Position numbers and translations under genes: made by a program. Shown here piece after piece: positions 21,678 through 33,307 of a stretch of DNA of 64,000 nt (position 1 is the first letter of the stretch; each line of letters starts with the position of its first letter). The notes beneath the pieces were generated by a model that saw only the letters and a program-made list of their open reading frames with translations, was not told the origin of the DNA and did no database searches. This DNA comes from Hypholoma sublateritium FD-334 SS-4 (Eukaryota; Basidiomycota; Agaricomycetes; Agaricales; Strophariaceae). Location of the stretch: positions 636,462 to 700,461 of the forward strand of contig KN817519.1 in NCBI GenBank assembly GCA_000827495.1, written 5' to 3'.

Positions 21678-22216
21678 GTTGATAGGTATGCAGCCTGAAA
21701 GGTGACCTAGTCAGCAGAATACTAGTTTATATGTGGGTTTGGCGTAAAGAAATGGCAAAAATTTGGCAGCGCCTACAAGTTGACTGTTGAATTCAATTTC
21801 TTGACTCGGACCTCTGCCAAATAGATGAAAATCACGTGGCTATATATAAACCAGGCGCGACTCGCGTTCTCTCTCCTGCTCCAAGCGCCTGGCGCTTGGT
21901 TCGATCGTAATCCTTACCCACTAGTCTACAAGCAACTTGGTTTCTTCCGTTAATCCACTGTGTTTTTTTTTTTTTTTTTTTTCAGCAGCAATGATCCAAA
22001 TTTCCGCCATTGCATTACGGACTACCTAGGGCTACACAAGAAGCAAGTTGCGCAACACGAAGCGAAAACAAAAGATTCGATGAAAAAAGTTCCAAGTCCA
22101 CTGAAGTATCTAATCCGATTGGAAGGCATCATAAACACCGCATAAATATGTCCTCATCAGAATCGCACCGGGCAGAACTCAACTAGTAAGTTCAGCCTCA
22201 CCCTCAGCTTCAGTGT
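21678..22216. other. Intergenic region with T20 tract
   Basis: Promoter side of the helicase gene. Contains a run of 20 T at 21963-21982 on the plus strand; no gene seen. Confidence 0.5.
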
Positions 22217-23415
22217 TTACAAGCTGCGCCTATGCACACGGCTCTGTTCTCGGCGTCCGCGCTAAAGGAGAGTGGTCAGAAAGGCATAAAACAATTTGTA
22301 TAATGTACACTTACTCCACGACCTCCGCGGCCGGCGCCTTTCGCCGTAGTGGCGGTTGCAGTTGCGGCAATGGTGGTGGCTTTCGTCCCAGCCTTCGCTG
22401 TGGTCGTAGCAGCAGCGGTGGCCGCAGTCGCAGCAGCGCCTCCACCATTACCAGTTGCAGTGAACTTATTTCCAATAAGCTGCCAGTTCGAGTATCTGAT
22501 GATAATGATTGATACTCACGTATACACAGTCGTCAAGCGATCCATGCTGGGCGATGGGGACGATCACGGGCTGATGATTGGACGATGAGTTGATGGAGCA
22601 CAGACGATAAGCGCCCGCTGGTAGCCCGGTGGTGACGTCGGCTGTGAGCACACCATTTACTGCTGCAGCATTCAAGCCCTGGAAACATATTTTTTGTTAT
22701 CAAAACAGGTCCATATATTGTACAGGCAGCCGGCTGCCTTACCTTGAAGAAAGCAAATTGCTGTGGGTTCGTCGGCGTCGTTTGGGTGATACTTGTTAAA
22801 GTCTCTACCACAACGTGCGAGTGGCCTAAGATAGTCCCCTTTCCGTTGAGTTGCTGGGGCGCAGCGAAATAATTCTCCTGGGCATTCACGAAGTTTCCGG
22901 TCGCCAGGTTACTGATCGCCATGCTAATTGTGAACGCCGTGTTGGCAGCAATAGTACCACCATTTTTGGGGTTGGTAAATTTCGCAGAGGGCATCTGCGC
23001 TGTGGTGGGAATAGCGCCGATGGGAGCAGGATTGCAAGAGCCAGTTGTGATTTGCTTCCCGTTAGTGATGGGCAGGTTGGGAACAGTCAAACAGAAATTG
23101 ATGAAATTGTTTGTCGATGTCAACGAAGAGACTTGGCCTTTGGAAGAAATTCAGTTTATATCTTCCTGTACAAGAAATGAATGGCATACCAGCCGCTGGA
23201 ACATCCTGTCCGTCGTTCGCAAAACCAGTGGCGATGACTTTAGGATTGAGGGCTATTTTGACCTGTGAGATCGCGTGCAACTGTCTATCTGAAATACGCA
23301 ACGTACTGAGGCTCTTCTGCGGGTCGTTAGCCTGTCGTGCGTCCAGGTTAGCGAAGACACCGGTAATCGCTGGCAGCATGGCAATTCCAGTGGAAAGGGT
23401 GGTCGAGAAACGCAT
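22217..23415 (-). CDS. Secreted protein, paralog of the gene at the left edge
   Basis: Exons 23190-23415, 22743-23137, 22520-22678, 22315-22464 and 22217-22261; 324 residues. Begins with a signal peptide (basic start, then a hydrophobic stretch ending around VFANLDAR, with a dibasic-free Q-A-N-D after it). The domain repeats the blocks of the truncated paralog at 1-1074: NFINFCLTVPN, NGKQITTGSCNPAP, NYFAAPQQLNGKG, GHSHVVVETL, GLNAAAVNG and VPIAQHGSLDD. The tail is an Ala/Thr/Gly-rich low-complexity stretch, whereas the other copy is Ala/Pro/Lys-rich; both end with a short basic segment containing R-R. Function unknown; abundant secreted or wall-associated protein is a guess. The paralogs are 22 kb apart and in opposite orientation. 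Confidence 0.9.
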
Positions 23416-24143
23416 ATTGGACTGTCAAAACTTGCTTCACAGAAGTAAAAAGAAAGTGTAATGTTCGGCTACGCGAGACAGCTTGAACCATAAGAAAGCA
23501 AGTAAGAAAGCAGTTGCATTAGTTGACGAAGTATGTTCACTTACGAAAAATGGACCGGAATAAGCCAGGCAGCACGGCTGCAAAAGTAGAAAGTGTGAAC
23601 GAAAGGGGAGTAGAAACTGAAGGACGGGCTGGGTTTTCCTTGGCTTATATATGCCTCTGAGGTAGGTCAGGTGTTTCCAAGGAGACCACCCATAGTAATG
23701 GGCTTCAATGATACACCTCAGGAGGCAATAGAAAGTAAAGACACTTGAGGAAAGAAGTCAGCGTACCGATCAATGACCATTGGAGCTCACTGTCCATCAA
23801 GCAACCGCCTCAAAGATCGAGCAAGAGAGTTCTTTCACCGTTAGCGTTTGAATCCAATGAAGTAGAACGTGATCGGAACATTCGGGAGTAATGAGAAGGC
23901 TTCACTGAAAGTTCGCATTTTTTTCCAACCTCTTCGATCTAAGTATTATGAGCGGGGAAATTACAAGGCTCGAACTCACAGCTATTGGGAAAAAGTCAGT
24001 AAAAGACTGGAAAGGAATGGTAATAAGATCGTACCTAGTTCATTTTATATATTTGACTTACCTGACCGATAGGAAATTCAATCGACTGAGGACTAGGAGT
24101 AACCGCCAAGGAAATTAACCTGTCACAGTGAATTCAACAGTTC
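23416..24143. other. Upstream region of the secreted protein gene
   Basis: Long promoter-side interval with no supported gene. Includes pyrimidine/purine-rich stretches and TATATATG around 23645-23651 that could be a core promoter for the minus-strand gene. Confidence 0.4.
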
Positions 24144-24737
24144 ATGGCAAGTTCTTCCGCTGATTGGCTGGTACCAGGTTCACGCTCAGCGCTCAATAGT
24201 CATGTCCTTGTTGGCATCATCAGCTCGCAGGATTCCGTTCCAATGGACAAAGAAGAACGGCCACATATGTGCGTGCGTTACTTCCTTGTGACGAGAGGAC
24301 AGGGGAGGACGCCTCGGAAACTATATGGTACGAGGACAAAAGATAACAATAGCTCTGGGAATTTGCTGCTTACCCTTAGTTGGGCCCACGAGGGAAATAT
24401 GTTTTCTGGCCGTTGGAAAAATAGGTGTCAGAGCTTCATACCTGCAAGACAAAGTGTTAGCACTATTTTTATACGAATGTATGACGTTGTTTTGAATGAG
24501 AGGGATTGCTATTTTGCGATGAATTGCGATGCTCTTGCTTTATTTTTAGAGGTTCAGAACTGTCCTCATCGAATGACTGAAGTTATTTATAGCACAAGTC
24601 GTGCAGCAAGAGAGTTGTTGCAAGTGACGCCAGCGGCCAGCCAACAGCAACGATTCAGACAGCCAATCCTGTGCCGTAGATATTTTTATATCAACATCTT
24701 GCGTGATCCCGAAATGCCCATAAGCCCTGATCTTTAA
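24144..24737 (+). CDS. Possible hypothetical protein (uninterrupted 197-codon frame)
   Basis: An uninterrupted frame of 197 residues with no recognised domain, signal peptide or membrane span. It stands alone between two minus-strand genes. Composition is not low complexity, but nothing supports expression, and an intron-free gene would be unusual here. It may be a chance frame. Confidence 0.2.
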   Translation: MASSSADWLVPGSRSALNSHVLVGIISSQDSVPMDKEERPHMCVRYFLVTRGQGRTPRKLYGTRTKDNNSSGNLLLTLSWAHEGNMFSGRWKNRCQSFIPARQSVSTIFIRMYDVVLNERDCYFAMNCDALALFLEVQNCPHRMTEVIYSTSRAARELLQVTPAASQQQRFRQPILCRRYFYINILRDPEMPISPDL

Positions 24738-24791
24738 TGCGTAGACTCGGAGTTGTCGGGTGACTGCAAATCTTCGGATAATGATAAATAA

Positions 24792-25522
24792 TTAGAAAGG
24801 AACTCGTAACGCATCGGACCTGTAGTCAGGCCCCTCTACTTTGCACATAAATGCTGCCAGGGTATCCACTTCCTCTCTTCCATTCATCGAAGTCTTTTCC
24901 TTGAAGTGTTGATCTACCATTGCAGCCAGAACTCCGTGAAGCTCCTGGACGTCGGACAGGATGGGCGTCCGTGATCTAACTTCCTCTTCAAGCAGACGCG
25001 AGCTTCTTCTCCGGCTGACTGAGTCCTTGGGATCACGTCGCGGTCGGTTTGCGGGTGTCAGTGCTGGTGGACTGGGGGGGCGTGAGTGTTGACGTTGGGG
25101 GTCTGCGAGAGATGACGGCGGGGGCGGGTCTTCCGGGCTTAGAGGCGAGGGGTGAACAGAAGGTACAATGTCAAATTGGATCAAATAGCGGTAGAGCTTG
25201 CTCGTTGGCAGCTTGCAGAAATCCAGCTAACCAACGAATTGTTAGAGGCAGACTGTCAACCGCGGCAATAGCTACGTACCGGTTGCTTATCGGGGTCCGG
25301 GGCATCCTTCTTTCCGTTCGTCATAGTGGAATGGGTTGTTTCGACACGCTTTCTCTTCGCCCTGTTGAGGTCTCCGTCTGCTTTGTCGGTGGCCTGTCTC
25401 TTCGTGCCAGTTACACCAGAGCCTGAAGGGGGCCCGAAGTATGCAGCGTCATCGTTGACTTTCTTTCGCGCTTGAGGCCGGGATCGCGAGCCTGAAGCTA
25501 TTTGGTTCACTGAGGCGGACAT
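24792..25522 (-). CDS. Possible SAP30-like Sin3-binding protein
   Basis: Exons 25280-25522 and 24792-25226 (phase-0 intron of 53 nt); 225 residues. N-terminal 80 residues are basic and Ser/Gly-rich with a nuclear-signal-like NRAKRKRVE. The second exon opens with LDFCKLPTSKLYRYLIQFDI, which resembles the start of the SAP30 Sin3-binding domain (a short helix that positions the Sin3 PAH3 contact), followed by a Pro-rich insert (SPLSPEDPPPPSSL) and a C-terminal helix ELHGVLAAMVDQHF. In that family the protein bridges Sin3 and histone deacetylase. The assignment rests on resemblance of one short region and is tentative. Divergent from ARO2. Confidence 0.6.
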
Positions 25523-25769
25523 GAAGGGCGAGATGATCGGTGGTTGGTTGTGGGCGGTGAGAAATGGGCCACCAGGGTAAATGGCATGTGTCCAAAAGCG
25601 GACTTTGGAAAGTGTCGATTAGATTATAATTATACCTGGGCTCTCTCCTCCTCCGAGTCAGTCGTTCTCTTCCATCCCCACCATCAGGTGCGACTCCTAC
25701 TTGATAATTTTCTCATCGTCGTAGCTGACGTTCTTCTGTGCGATTTAGAAATCCGCCTAGAACACTTCA

Positions 25770-27274
25770 ATGTCGACTTTCGGTACCCTCTTCCGAGTAA
25801 CCACCTACGGTGAAAGTCACTGTGCGTCAGTTGGTGCTATCATCGATGGCTGCCCACCTGTATGCGACTCTAGCTATATATGAACCCGCCCAAATATAAT
25901 AATTACCTACAGGGCTTGGAACTGTCTCCCCAAGACATCCAGGTGCAACTCAGCCGCCGCCGACCAGGCCAGAGCAACCTAACCACACCCGTGAGCTATA
26001 TTTGTGCGTTTCACTGGTTATATGCATTGAAATCCGCGCTTGAAAACAGAGAGACGAAAAGGATCTCGTGCACCTTCAGTCCGGCTTAGAGCTAGGCGTA
26101 ACCTTGGGCACACCCATCTCCCTCCTGGTCAAAAATGAGGACCAGAGGCCCCACGACTACACAGAGACGGATTTCTACCCGCGCCCCAGCCATGCCGACT
26201 ACACCTACCTCGAGAAGTATGGAATCAAGGCAAGCAGCGGAGGGGGTAGAAGCAGCGCTCGCGAAACTATCGGTTCGTCCGATATATGCGAAGCCTTCGG
26301 TCCAGCTGACGGATTCTGGTCCAGGTCGCGTCGCCGCCGGAGCCATCGCCGAAAAGTACTTGAAAATTGCTTATGGAATTGAAATCGTCGCATTTGTCAG
26401 TTCTGTAGGCAAGGTCCACCTTCCGGCCACCTTGGCTCCCCCATCCTTGACTCCTCAAAACCCAGATGAAGAGGATGATAATGCGCAAGACGCCTTGTCC
26501 AAAGATTTCATTCAACTTCTTTCTACTATTACCCGGGAAGAGGTGGACAAAATGCCCACCAGGTGTCCTCACGCAGAGACATCGGAGAGGATGACCCAGG
26601 TCCGCACTTTCCCCTTTACTACAACGTGTACCAGCTCATACCATCCGCCTATAGCGCATCATCCGGGCCAAAAGCGCCCAGGACTCCATCGGAGGTACTG
26701 TCACCTGCGTTATCAGGAATGTCCCTTCCGGTCTTGGAGAGCCTGTCTTCGACAAATTTGAAGCTTCGCTCGCCCACGCGATGCTTTCTATCCCCGCCAC
26801 CAAGGCGTTCGAGATCGGCTCTGGTTTCCGAGGAACTGAAGTACCAGGAAGCCAGCACAATGATCAATTCGTTGCCGATGCCAATGGTCGTCTCCGCACG
26901 GTGACAAACTGGAGCGGAGGTGTTCAAGGTGGCATTACCAACGGCGAGAACATTTACTTCAGGTATGTTGGAACAATGCCATCCGAATGGAATTCTTTAT
27001 TTATGCTGCCTGTAGGATTGGCTTCAAATCCCCGGCAACTATCTCCCAACCCCAAGAAACGGCGCAGTATAATGGTACACCCGGGTCCCTGTCCACCAGA
27101 GGGCGACATGATCCTTGCGTCGTTCCCCGCGCTGTCCCCATTGTTGAGGCAATGGCAGCTATCGTGGTTATGGACCAGCTGCTCATGCAAAATTCCCGCA
27201 AGGCTGCTGCGAGCCTTCTCCCTCCCATCACCACACTGCCTCCCACCATGGTGATGCCGAAAAAGGCGCTTTAA
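25770..27274 (+). CDS. ARO2: Chorismate synthase
   Basis: Six exons: 25770-25859, 25913-25990, 26050-26272, 26325-26599, 26655-26962 and 27016-27274; 410 residues. Starts [16 protein letters not shown] and continues with signature blocks [93 protein letters not shown] and [19 protein letters not shown]. It converts 5-enolpyruvylshikimate-3-phosphate to chorismate, last common step to aromatic amino acids; the enzyme needs reduced FMN. Fungal forms may have their own flavin reductase activity (family knowledge). Length is normal. The region between GKVHLPATL and the next conserved block is acidic and longer than in bacteria, as in other fungi. Confidence 0.96.
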
Positions 27275-27519
27275 TAGATCGTCTAGGTGCACGTTTACAT
27301 TTACAGTTCTATCATGAATACGAGTGGCTACTCAGAATATTGTACATTTTAGAGTATAGAAAAACAATACAAGGAGGATGAGTCCTGATGGAATCCAGAG
27401 TAAAATATGGCTACAGACAATTGGTGCAGGATCATCAACAAAAGAAAGCAAGGAGCAAGTGCTATCGCAAGAAAGCAGAAAGGGATGCATACTCAATGGG
27501 GTTGATAGGCTGAGTTCAC

Positions 27520-28320
27520 TCAGCATCCATCGTCGTTGAGTGACTCTGTAAGCCAATGGCAACATAAGATAGGCTCGATCTGCCACCGCCACCACTGCGG
27601 AATTTTCGCAAACATGTTATTATCATTGATCTAACGTTCAAAGGGACTCACATGGTGATTCCAAAGCCGAGTAGGCCAAGGTCCAAAAACCATATCAATG
27701 TCGCGAGCAAGGCGATCTGCCGGGTCGACAGCTGGACCGCTATCATTTGGGCCGTCCGGCGTCATATATAAATATGACGCAGCTTTCGTGAGAGGCGTCC
27801 GCTCATCCGCCGCATACTCACTGTGAATCCCCAGTTGGACGCTTTTTGCGAACAGCTCTTGCTCGCGCAGCGCGCGCTGCTGTCTCCGCTGCGCGTGGCT
27901 CTGCGCCATGATCGCCACGCGCTGACCGAGCGTGCCCCACCCAGGCTTCCCGCTCCAGTCCACCTCCTCGCTGCGCAGCGGCGCGGACAGCGACGACGAG
28001 CGCGAGCCCGACGCGGACGAGGAGGTCGAGTACGCGGGGCGTTCTTGCGCTGCGCGCGCCTTGTGGCGGTGGCCGTGCAGTCCAGAGGTGATGCGCACGC
28101 GGGGGCGGAAGCGGACCCTGCCCGGCGAGCGTGGGGGCTGCTCGTCCGCGTGCATCGGATCGAGCTCATCATCGTCGAGCATGGAGTGCATCCGCACAAC
28201 GAGCGTGGGGACTTCCTCCGAGGCTGTCTCAGAACCAGGGCTGCTGCTGATGGCGATATCCGTTTGACGCTTCAAGTCAACAGGATCGCCTGGGGACGCA
28301 GGGACAACAGTGGGATTCAT
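27520..28320 (-). CDS. Uncharacterised Ser/Arg-rich protein with Trp-rich C-terminus
   Basis: Exons 27652-28320 and 27594-27520; 247 residues. I do not recognise it. The N-terminal two thirds are Ser, Pro and Arg-rich with acidic clusters (LDDDELDPMHADE) and look disordered. The last 70 residues look folded and conserved: AADERTPLTKAASYLYMTP, DRLARDIDMVFGPWPTRL and, across the intron, NHHWWRWQIEPILCCHWL. The Trp/Cys-rich end could bind a membrane surface or metal. The GC-rich first exon has high third-position GC. Convergent with ARO2; no operon-like context. Confidence 0.7.
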
Positions 28321-28816
28321 TGTGCTGGCCTGAGTGTGAGAGCGGCGTAGCCAACACCCGTTGACGCCGTGTGGGTTTGGGGGGCTTGTGCGCTCTCAAG
28401 GCTTCGTACTAGCAGGTCTGGATGCACATTGCATGGTGGTGAGACAAGCTGTTGGAGAGCTCAGTGGTTTCACTCGCCGTATGCCGACGCTGGGCGGTTA
28501 GGTGGGTGGAAGGGCCTGGGCTCCTGGAAAGTTGGAGACAAGACGATCACTGCGATAGTTCTATGATAGCAGGCCGTCTATCATCTGACATCTGCGGAAC
28601 CGGCGAATTACTTACTGCCGTATGGGATGCGAGGCGCTGGCGACGGCAAAATCGTCGCAGGAGTGTAGGCGCTTGAAAATTAGCTCCTTTGCGTTGTGGT
28701 CAAGAACAAGTATCCGAACAAGCTCGGAGCAGTAGGGAGCAGCCTCTATTTGGTCTGGAATCTAATGTCTACAGGTAATAACCGCCTCGTTTGAGCAATC
28801 GTGGGCACGTCTATAT
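28321..28816. other. Intergenic spacer
   Basis: Between two minus-strand genes: promoter of the Trp-rich protein gene and 3' region of the CofD-like gene. No gene seen. Confidence 0.5.
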
Positions 28817-30799
28817 TTAGCACACATCCGCCCATATCTGCTGCATGGCGAGTGCAACGGCCGCGGAGTCGAATCGCGTGTCCCCTTCTATTTCTCGACA
28901 TCGTACACCCATGGCCTGAGCCCATGTGTAAGCACACTTCTATGACGCTCAAATGGGCTTAACTTACTGTAATTTCCCGCACATTTACCGCCACCCGACT
29001 TCCTTTCAGATAGACCAGGTCGGTGATAAAAGCTGAAATGGGATAGGTGGTATTTGCGCTACCCAGTCCGTACGCTCGTTCAGAGTAGTTGCCGTTCAGC
29101 GTTTGTGAGATAGCTCTATATTTAGAACGTTAAATCCAATTGCTGTTTAAAAATAGAACTCCTCTTACTTGATATAATCCGCTGCAGTGTACCCGTCCGT
29201 TTCCCTGTCGTTCTCTGCGTTCACTGATATTTGGTCAGATTAAGCATATATAGATTTAGAACGATTACTCACAGAGTAGGACCTTGGCTCGTAGTGAGTG
29301 TGACCGTGCAATCTTTTCGGCAACACCCTTCAAAGCCAAGCACGGGATGATGCTATACATAACATGAGTTAGCAGAATAGGCAGGAAGTCGCAGCAGACA
29401 AACCTAGTCCACAAAGACCCACACGAGTACACCAACACATTTCGAGTGCTCAAGTTCGACAAGAATTCCTTATTCGGCGATGGGTGTATTTCCATGCCAT
29501 AGCCATTGATGTAGTATAGCCCTGTCCTCGTTTCCACGTCCATTAGTAGGTTTCAGACTCAAAGGTAAAAAACACCACACACGTTGAATTCGAGAGGGTA
29601 GGGATTCATAGCTCCCTTTGGAAGCGGACTCGAACAATATATTTTGTCGAGGTGAGGCAAATTCGCCAAGGCCGTCGTCGACAGGCGAGTCAAGTGGTTC
29701 CTCGTCGGGCGCTTCCGCGTCAAGCACGAGGGAGGGAGCCTCGGACGGCATTGGATGTGAAATTTCGCATTGTCCCACGAGTTTCTCCCCGTCGTTCTGT
29801 TTGACAGGTGTGAAGAGTTAGCGCCGAAAACACTCACAATTGCACCATACTCACCAGTTCTGCAGCAATGGTGACGGTATGGTTGGTGACTATGACAGGT
29901 AGGATGTGGGCCTATAGATATTTTATAAATGAAGTGATATACTGAAGTGACGCGGACCACTTGCCTGGCTATTTGTGATAGAAGAAAAAAGGAAGATCGC
30001 CGAGGGTAACGATCTGAAAAAGCCTTGCGCAGCCGCCAAAAAATAGTTCCCAACGCTGCCCGGAAATAGTCAGGCAATGCAAAGTGCCGAGATAACCTAA
30101 AAACAAACCTGCCGTTACGGAAGTCAAAATTTTTATGAGCGCGCTTCAGAAGCTCGCTTTCAAAGTAGACGAGAAACCCTGGGATGAGGTGTCAACCAGA
30201 AACCGTCGCCGACAAAGGGGATTTACATACCTCTGATTGTTTCTTTTCTGTCGGAAGGAATTCCCTTCCACAACTTACTGCGGCCTTCGACAATGTCACG
30301 CCACTCGTCTCGGGCTTCGCGTTCGGATGATTTTGATGAAAGACGGTGAGCCAGCAGCCGTCGAATGGCATCCAAGGGGGACGATGCAGGAGCAGGAGGT
30401 ATCAAACGGACAAGGCGCGACCGTATGTCCCCTGAGAACGTAGTCGGTTAATAGTTCGAAATATCGAGTCATATGTTACTCACCAATGGACGGACCCCCT
30501 ATTACGCGGATGATTTCACTTGACGAGCCACCGTCGTCGGACACAGGGAGAATGTAGCAGGCATTGTCAAAGGCGGAGCAGATAGCATTACCCCCTGTTC
30601 CCCCGGAGATTAAAATGGCCGAAGGCTGGTTGTCGTCCGCCGAGTCGCGTCGGCTCACGTCCACATGTGGAAATCGGGCCTGCGACGCGTCGTTATTGGA
30701 GGTGTTGAGAGTGGGTTGAATTGGGAGATCAAAGACAGAGGAGCCGGGGCTGTTTGGCTGGGTGACTGAGAGTGATGGTGGTATACTTGCACTGTCCAT
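28817..30799 (-). CDS. CofD/YvcK-like (UPF0052) protein, 11 exons
   Basis: Exons 30484-30799, 30231-30431, 30109-30178, 29965-30055, 29855-29911, 29579-29796, 29404-29526, 29273-29352, 29169-29223, 28968-29115 and 28817-28915; 485 residues, phases all close. Family blocks: AILISGGTGGNAI (glycine-rich nucleotide site), PVSDDGGSSSEIIRVIGGPSIGDIRSRL, SIGNYFLAAA-type block (here SVGNYFL), LYYINGYGMEIHPSPN, LVYSCGSLWTSIIPCLALKGVAEKI and the C-terminal ATP-site-like NTTYP...FITDLVYL. Related to bacterial YvcK and archaeal CofD transferase; fungi have one homolog (YNL011C in yeast) without a settled function. The intron after exon 4 has a GC donor (GCAAGT at 29964). A Ser/Pro N-terminal 75 residues is probably disordered. 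Confidence 0.88.
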
Positions 30800-31021
30800 T
30801 GGTGCTCCTTGCCGAGGAATGTAGGTGCGTTATCAAGGCAGCTGAAGGCGAGTTTTACGCTTTTCACTACGCGACAGATTGGGCGCGGACATAACGGGCC
30901 GCAAAAGGAAGGGATTGCTTCCGTTCTAATTCTGGCGCCATCAATACATGATCGATCTGGTATTTATATTCGTCCCTCGTTTATTGCCAACACGTTTACT
31001 CAACGTTTGCTGCTTCCCATC

Positions 31022-31962
31022 ATGTCCTCAGACAGCTTCCCGGCACTGCCAGGCATATACCGCCTTCTGTTCCTGTATTTGGAGCCAAGTACGCCTGCAA
31101 TGTCTTTCTTGACATACACAGCTCATGACTCCGTCTCCAAGTCTCCACTATCACGCCTGCCCTCATGGTCTGGTTTTTCCCTGGCGCCTCGTGGTTCTAT
31201 CACCAACTTATTCCGTCCGCCTCGCCTGTGCCCGTCGCATCGCTGGAGCCAAAGGCGCTTATGGCCATCTGGCAGTTGACTAATTGTGGGTTTGGGTTTC
31301 CATACCGTTCGACAATGTTCTATGATACTGGAGGCTGAAGATTAATGGCCTGTTACGGCTTTAATTCATCCCCCTGCACAGCATCTGGAATGAACTCGAG
31401 CGGGGATTAACCAATGATTGACAATTTTTACCATCATAAGGTTACTTCTTACTTGGTCTCATCTCGTCGCTCGTCTTTCGCGCTGTTAGAGATGCCCTCC
31501 CTAATAATCCCGCTGCCCAGGAACGCATCCTCGGGGCCAGCTTTTTGGCGCTTGGAATTGCAGACGTGAGTCCTTACGGTATGCCAACTCCTCGCCGCGC
31601 TCTGACTGGTCCCTCTTCCCGGCCTTGGGAATATCCGTGTAGTTAACTCAGTATGTGGAGATACATTTACTATTCACATCTACCATAACCTTATCTATAC
31701 ACGTTTACAGTATCTTTGCGACGTTCCTCGGCCTTCCCCCAGACCTGAAATACGCGCCTGGTCTCTGGAACAGCATGACGCACGGCAACATTACCTTTGT
31801 TATCGTATTATTCTCGTTCAGGTACTTCTCCGTGCTTATCTCTGTCCCTCTTACCGCGCTTATATCACCCTGCTGCCCAGATTCGCCTGGTACGCAGGGA
31901 TTGGCCGAAAGCGATACTACTTTGGAGTTACACCCTCATTTAAAGCAGGGAAAAACACCTAG
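31022..31962 (+). CDS. DUF7704-like membrane protein A
   Basis: Exons 31022-31088, 31142-31285, 31441-31565, 31643-31650 (8 nt), 31711-31821 and 31881-31962; 178 residues. Four hydrophobic segments; N-terminal FPALPGIYRLLFLYLEPIST, then FFPGASWFYHQLIP, AIWQL, ERILGASFLALGIADLTHIF, and C-terminal FAWYAGIGRKRYYFG. This resembles the small fungal four-helix proteins grouped as DUF7704; function unknown. The 8-nt exon TTAACTCA is needed to keep frame and codes LTH across its joins. A tandem copy with the same exon layout follows at 32471-33307, which shares the 8-nt exon size. Divergent from the CofD-like gene (222 bp). Confidence 0.85.
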
Positions 31963-32470
31963 CGATCTCCTTTAACGCCGATGTAACTAGGGACTGGCTA
32001 TGGATAACTTTTCCCAGCGTCTTGGCAATCATCACGAGTATGATACAGCAGTGAGTAAAAGCGCTGCTTATTTACTATCTTAAAAAACGTGTTCTCTGTG
32101 CTCCTTTGTCGGAGTCTGACATGATACATATGGTGCAAATGCCGATGCTGTGTTTCCGTGGCGTCAGCCTTAAGGCTTGCAACGTTCGCGCTATGTCTGT
32201 TCCGGCACCAAACTTTGAATCAAAGCGCAGGGTTAACGTGACTGTAATCACCCCATGACCAGGCAGAGACACCTATCTGCGCAAGTATCTTTGCGCCACT
32301 CACTACGTTGGGACCCACTGCGTACTCAATGGCCATTCAATTTTGCGGAAAATGAGATGAGATAGCCGTGGATCAAACGTAATACAGCGCTTGGAGCCAG
32401 TTATAAGGCGAATGTCGGCCCAATACAAGCGACGTTCCTTCGGCCCCCCGTCTTCCCAGCTTTATTCGCG
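31963..32470. other. Spacer between the DUF7704-like tandem genes
   Basis: About 500 bp with no supported gene; holds the 3' UTR of copy A and promoter of copy B. Confidence 0.5.
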
Positions 32471-33307
32471 ATGACGCAGTTCGACACTCTTCCGGGATAT
32501 TACAAGTTTATTTTTCTCTATTTTGAGCCAAGTACGTCAATCTCGTCGTCATTTCCGAACTTCGACAGATGTTCATACCGCTCATTGCTTTATCGTCTCC
32601 TCGAAGTCTCTGAGGTAGGACCCCTCATCGGATCGCTCATGTATGGCCCTTCGTGGTTCTATAACGAGCTCACACCCTCATCTGAACCCCCACCAACCGA
32701 CCTCGATCCTCGAGCAGCGATTGCGATATGGCAGCTTTCAATTTGTGATCAGAATATTAATGAAATGATCTATAAACGCTGATCATTTTACCAGGTTATC
32801 TGCTGCTATTTTTGATCCAATCCTTCGGATACCGCGCTGTACGAGACACGCTCAAAAACAACCTCGCGGGACAAGAAAGAATAATGGGTGTTTTTCTGGG
32901 ATCACTGGCCATGGCGGATGTAAGCATGTAAATTTTCGGTCCAAGTTCCAGCCAAGTTTACGCACGATGTTGATCAGATAGTCCAGTAAGGCTGCCAGTC
33001 ATCTCCCCCGCATGTCTTCATCTTCGTTAATCCATCGCGGTGTTTAATTTTAGCCTAACGTTGACCTTCATCAACCTCCCGCAAGAGTCAAAGTACAGCC
33101 CTTCAGAGTGGAACACAACGACTCACGGAAACCTCACGGTCGTTTTCCTGCTTCACGTCTCCCGGTGCGTGCTTGGGTAAAATTTGTCGCTTCGAGCTGC
33201 CAGCTTAATGCGCAGCGTCTTCTGTACTTAGGATATCGTGGTTTCTTGGAGTTGGTAGAACGCGGTACTATTTTGGACAGTCCGTTCGCGCGCAGAAGAC
33301 TGGATAG
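32471..33307 (+). CDS. DUF7704-like membrane protein B
   Basis: Exons 32471-32531, 32607-32744, 32795-32919, 32978-32985 (8 nt), 33054-33164 and 33232-33307; 172 residues. Exons 3, 4 and 5 have exactly the lengths (125, 8, 111 nt) of copy A, proving tandem duplication. Shared blocks include LPGYYKFIFLYFEPIS, PSWFYNEL, AIWQL, RAVRDTL, QERIMG, and WNTTTHGNL. Four membrane segments are predicted by eye. Protein identity with A is moderate, so the duplication is old. Function unknown. Confidence 0.83.
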
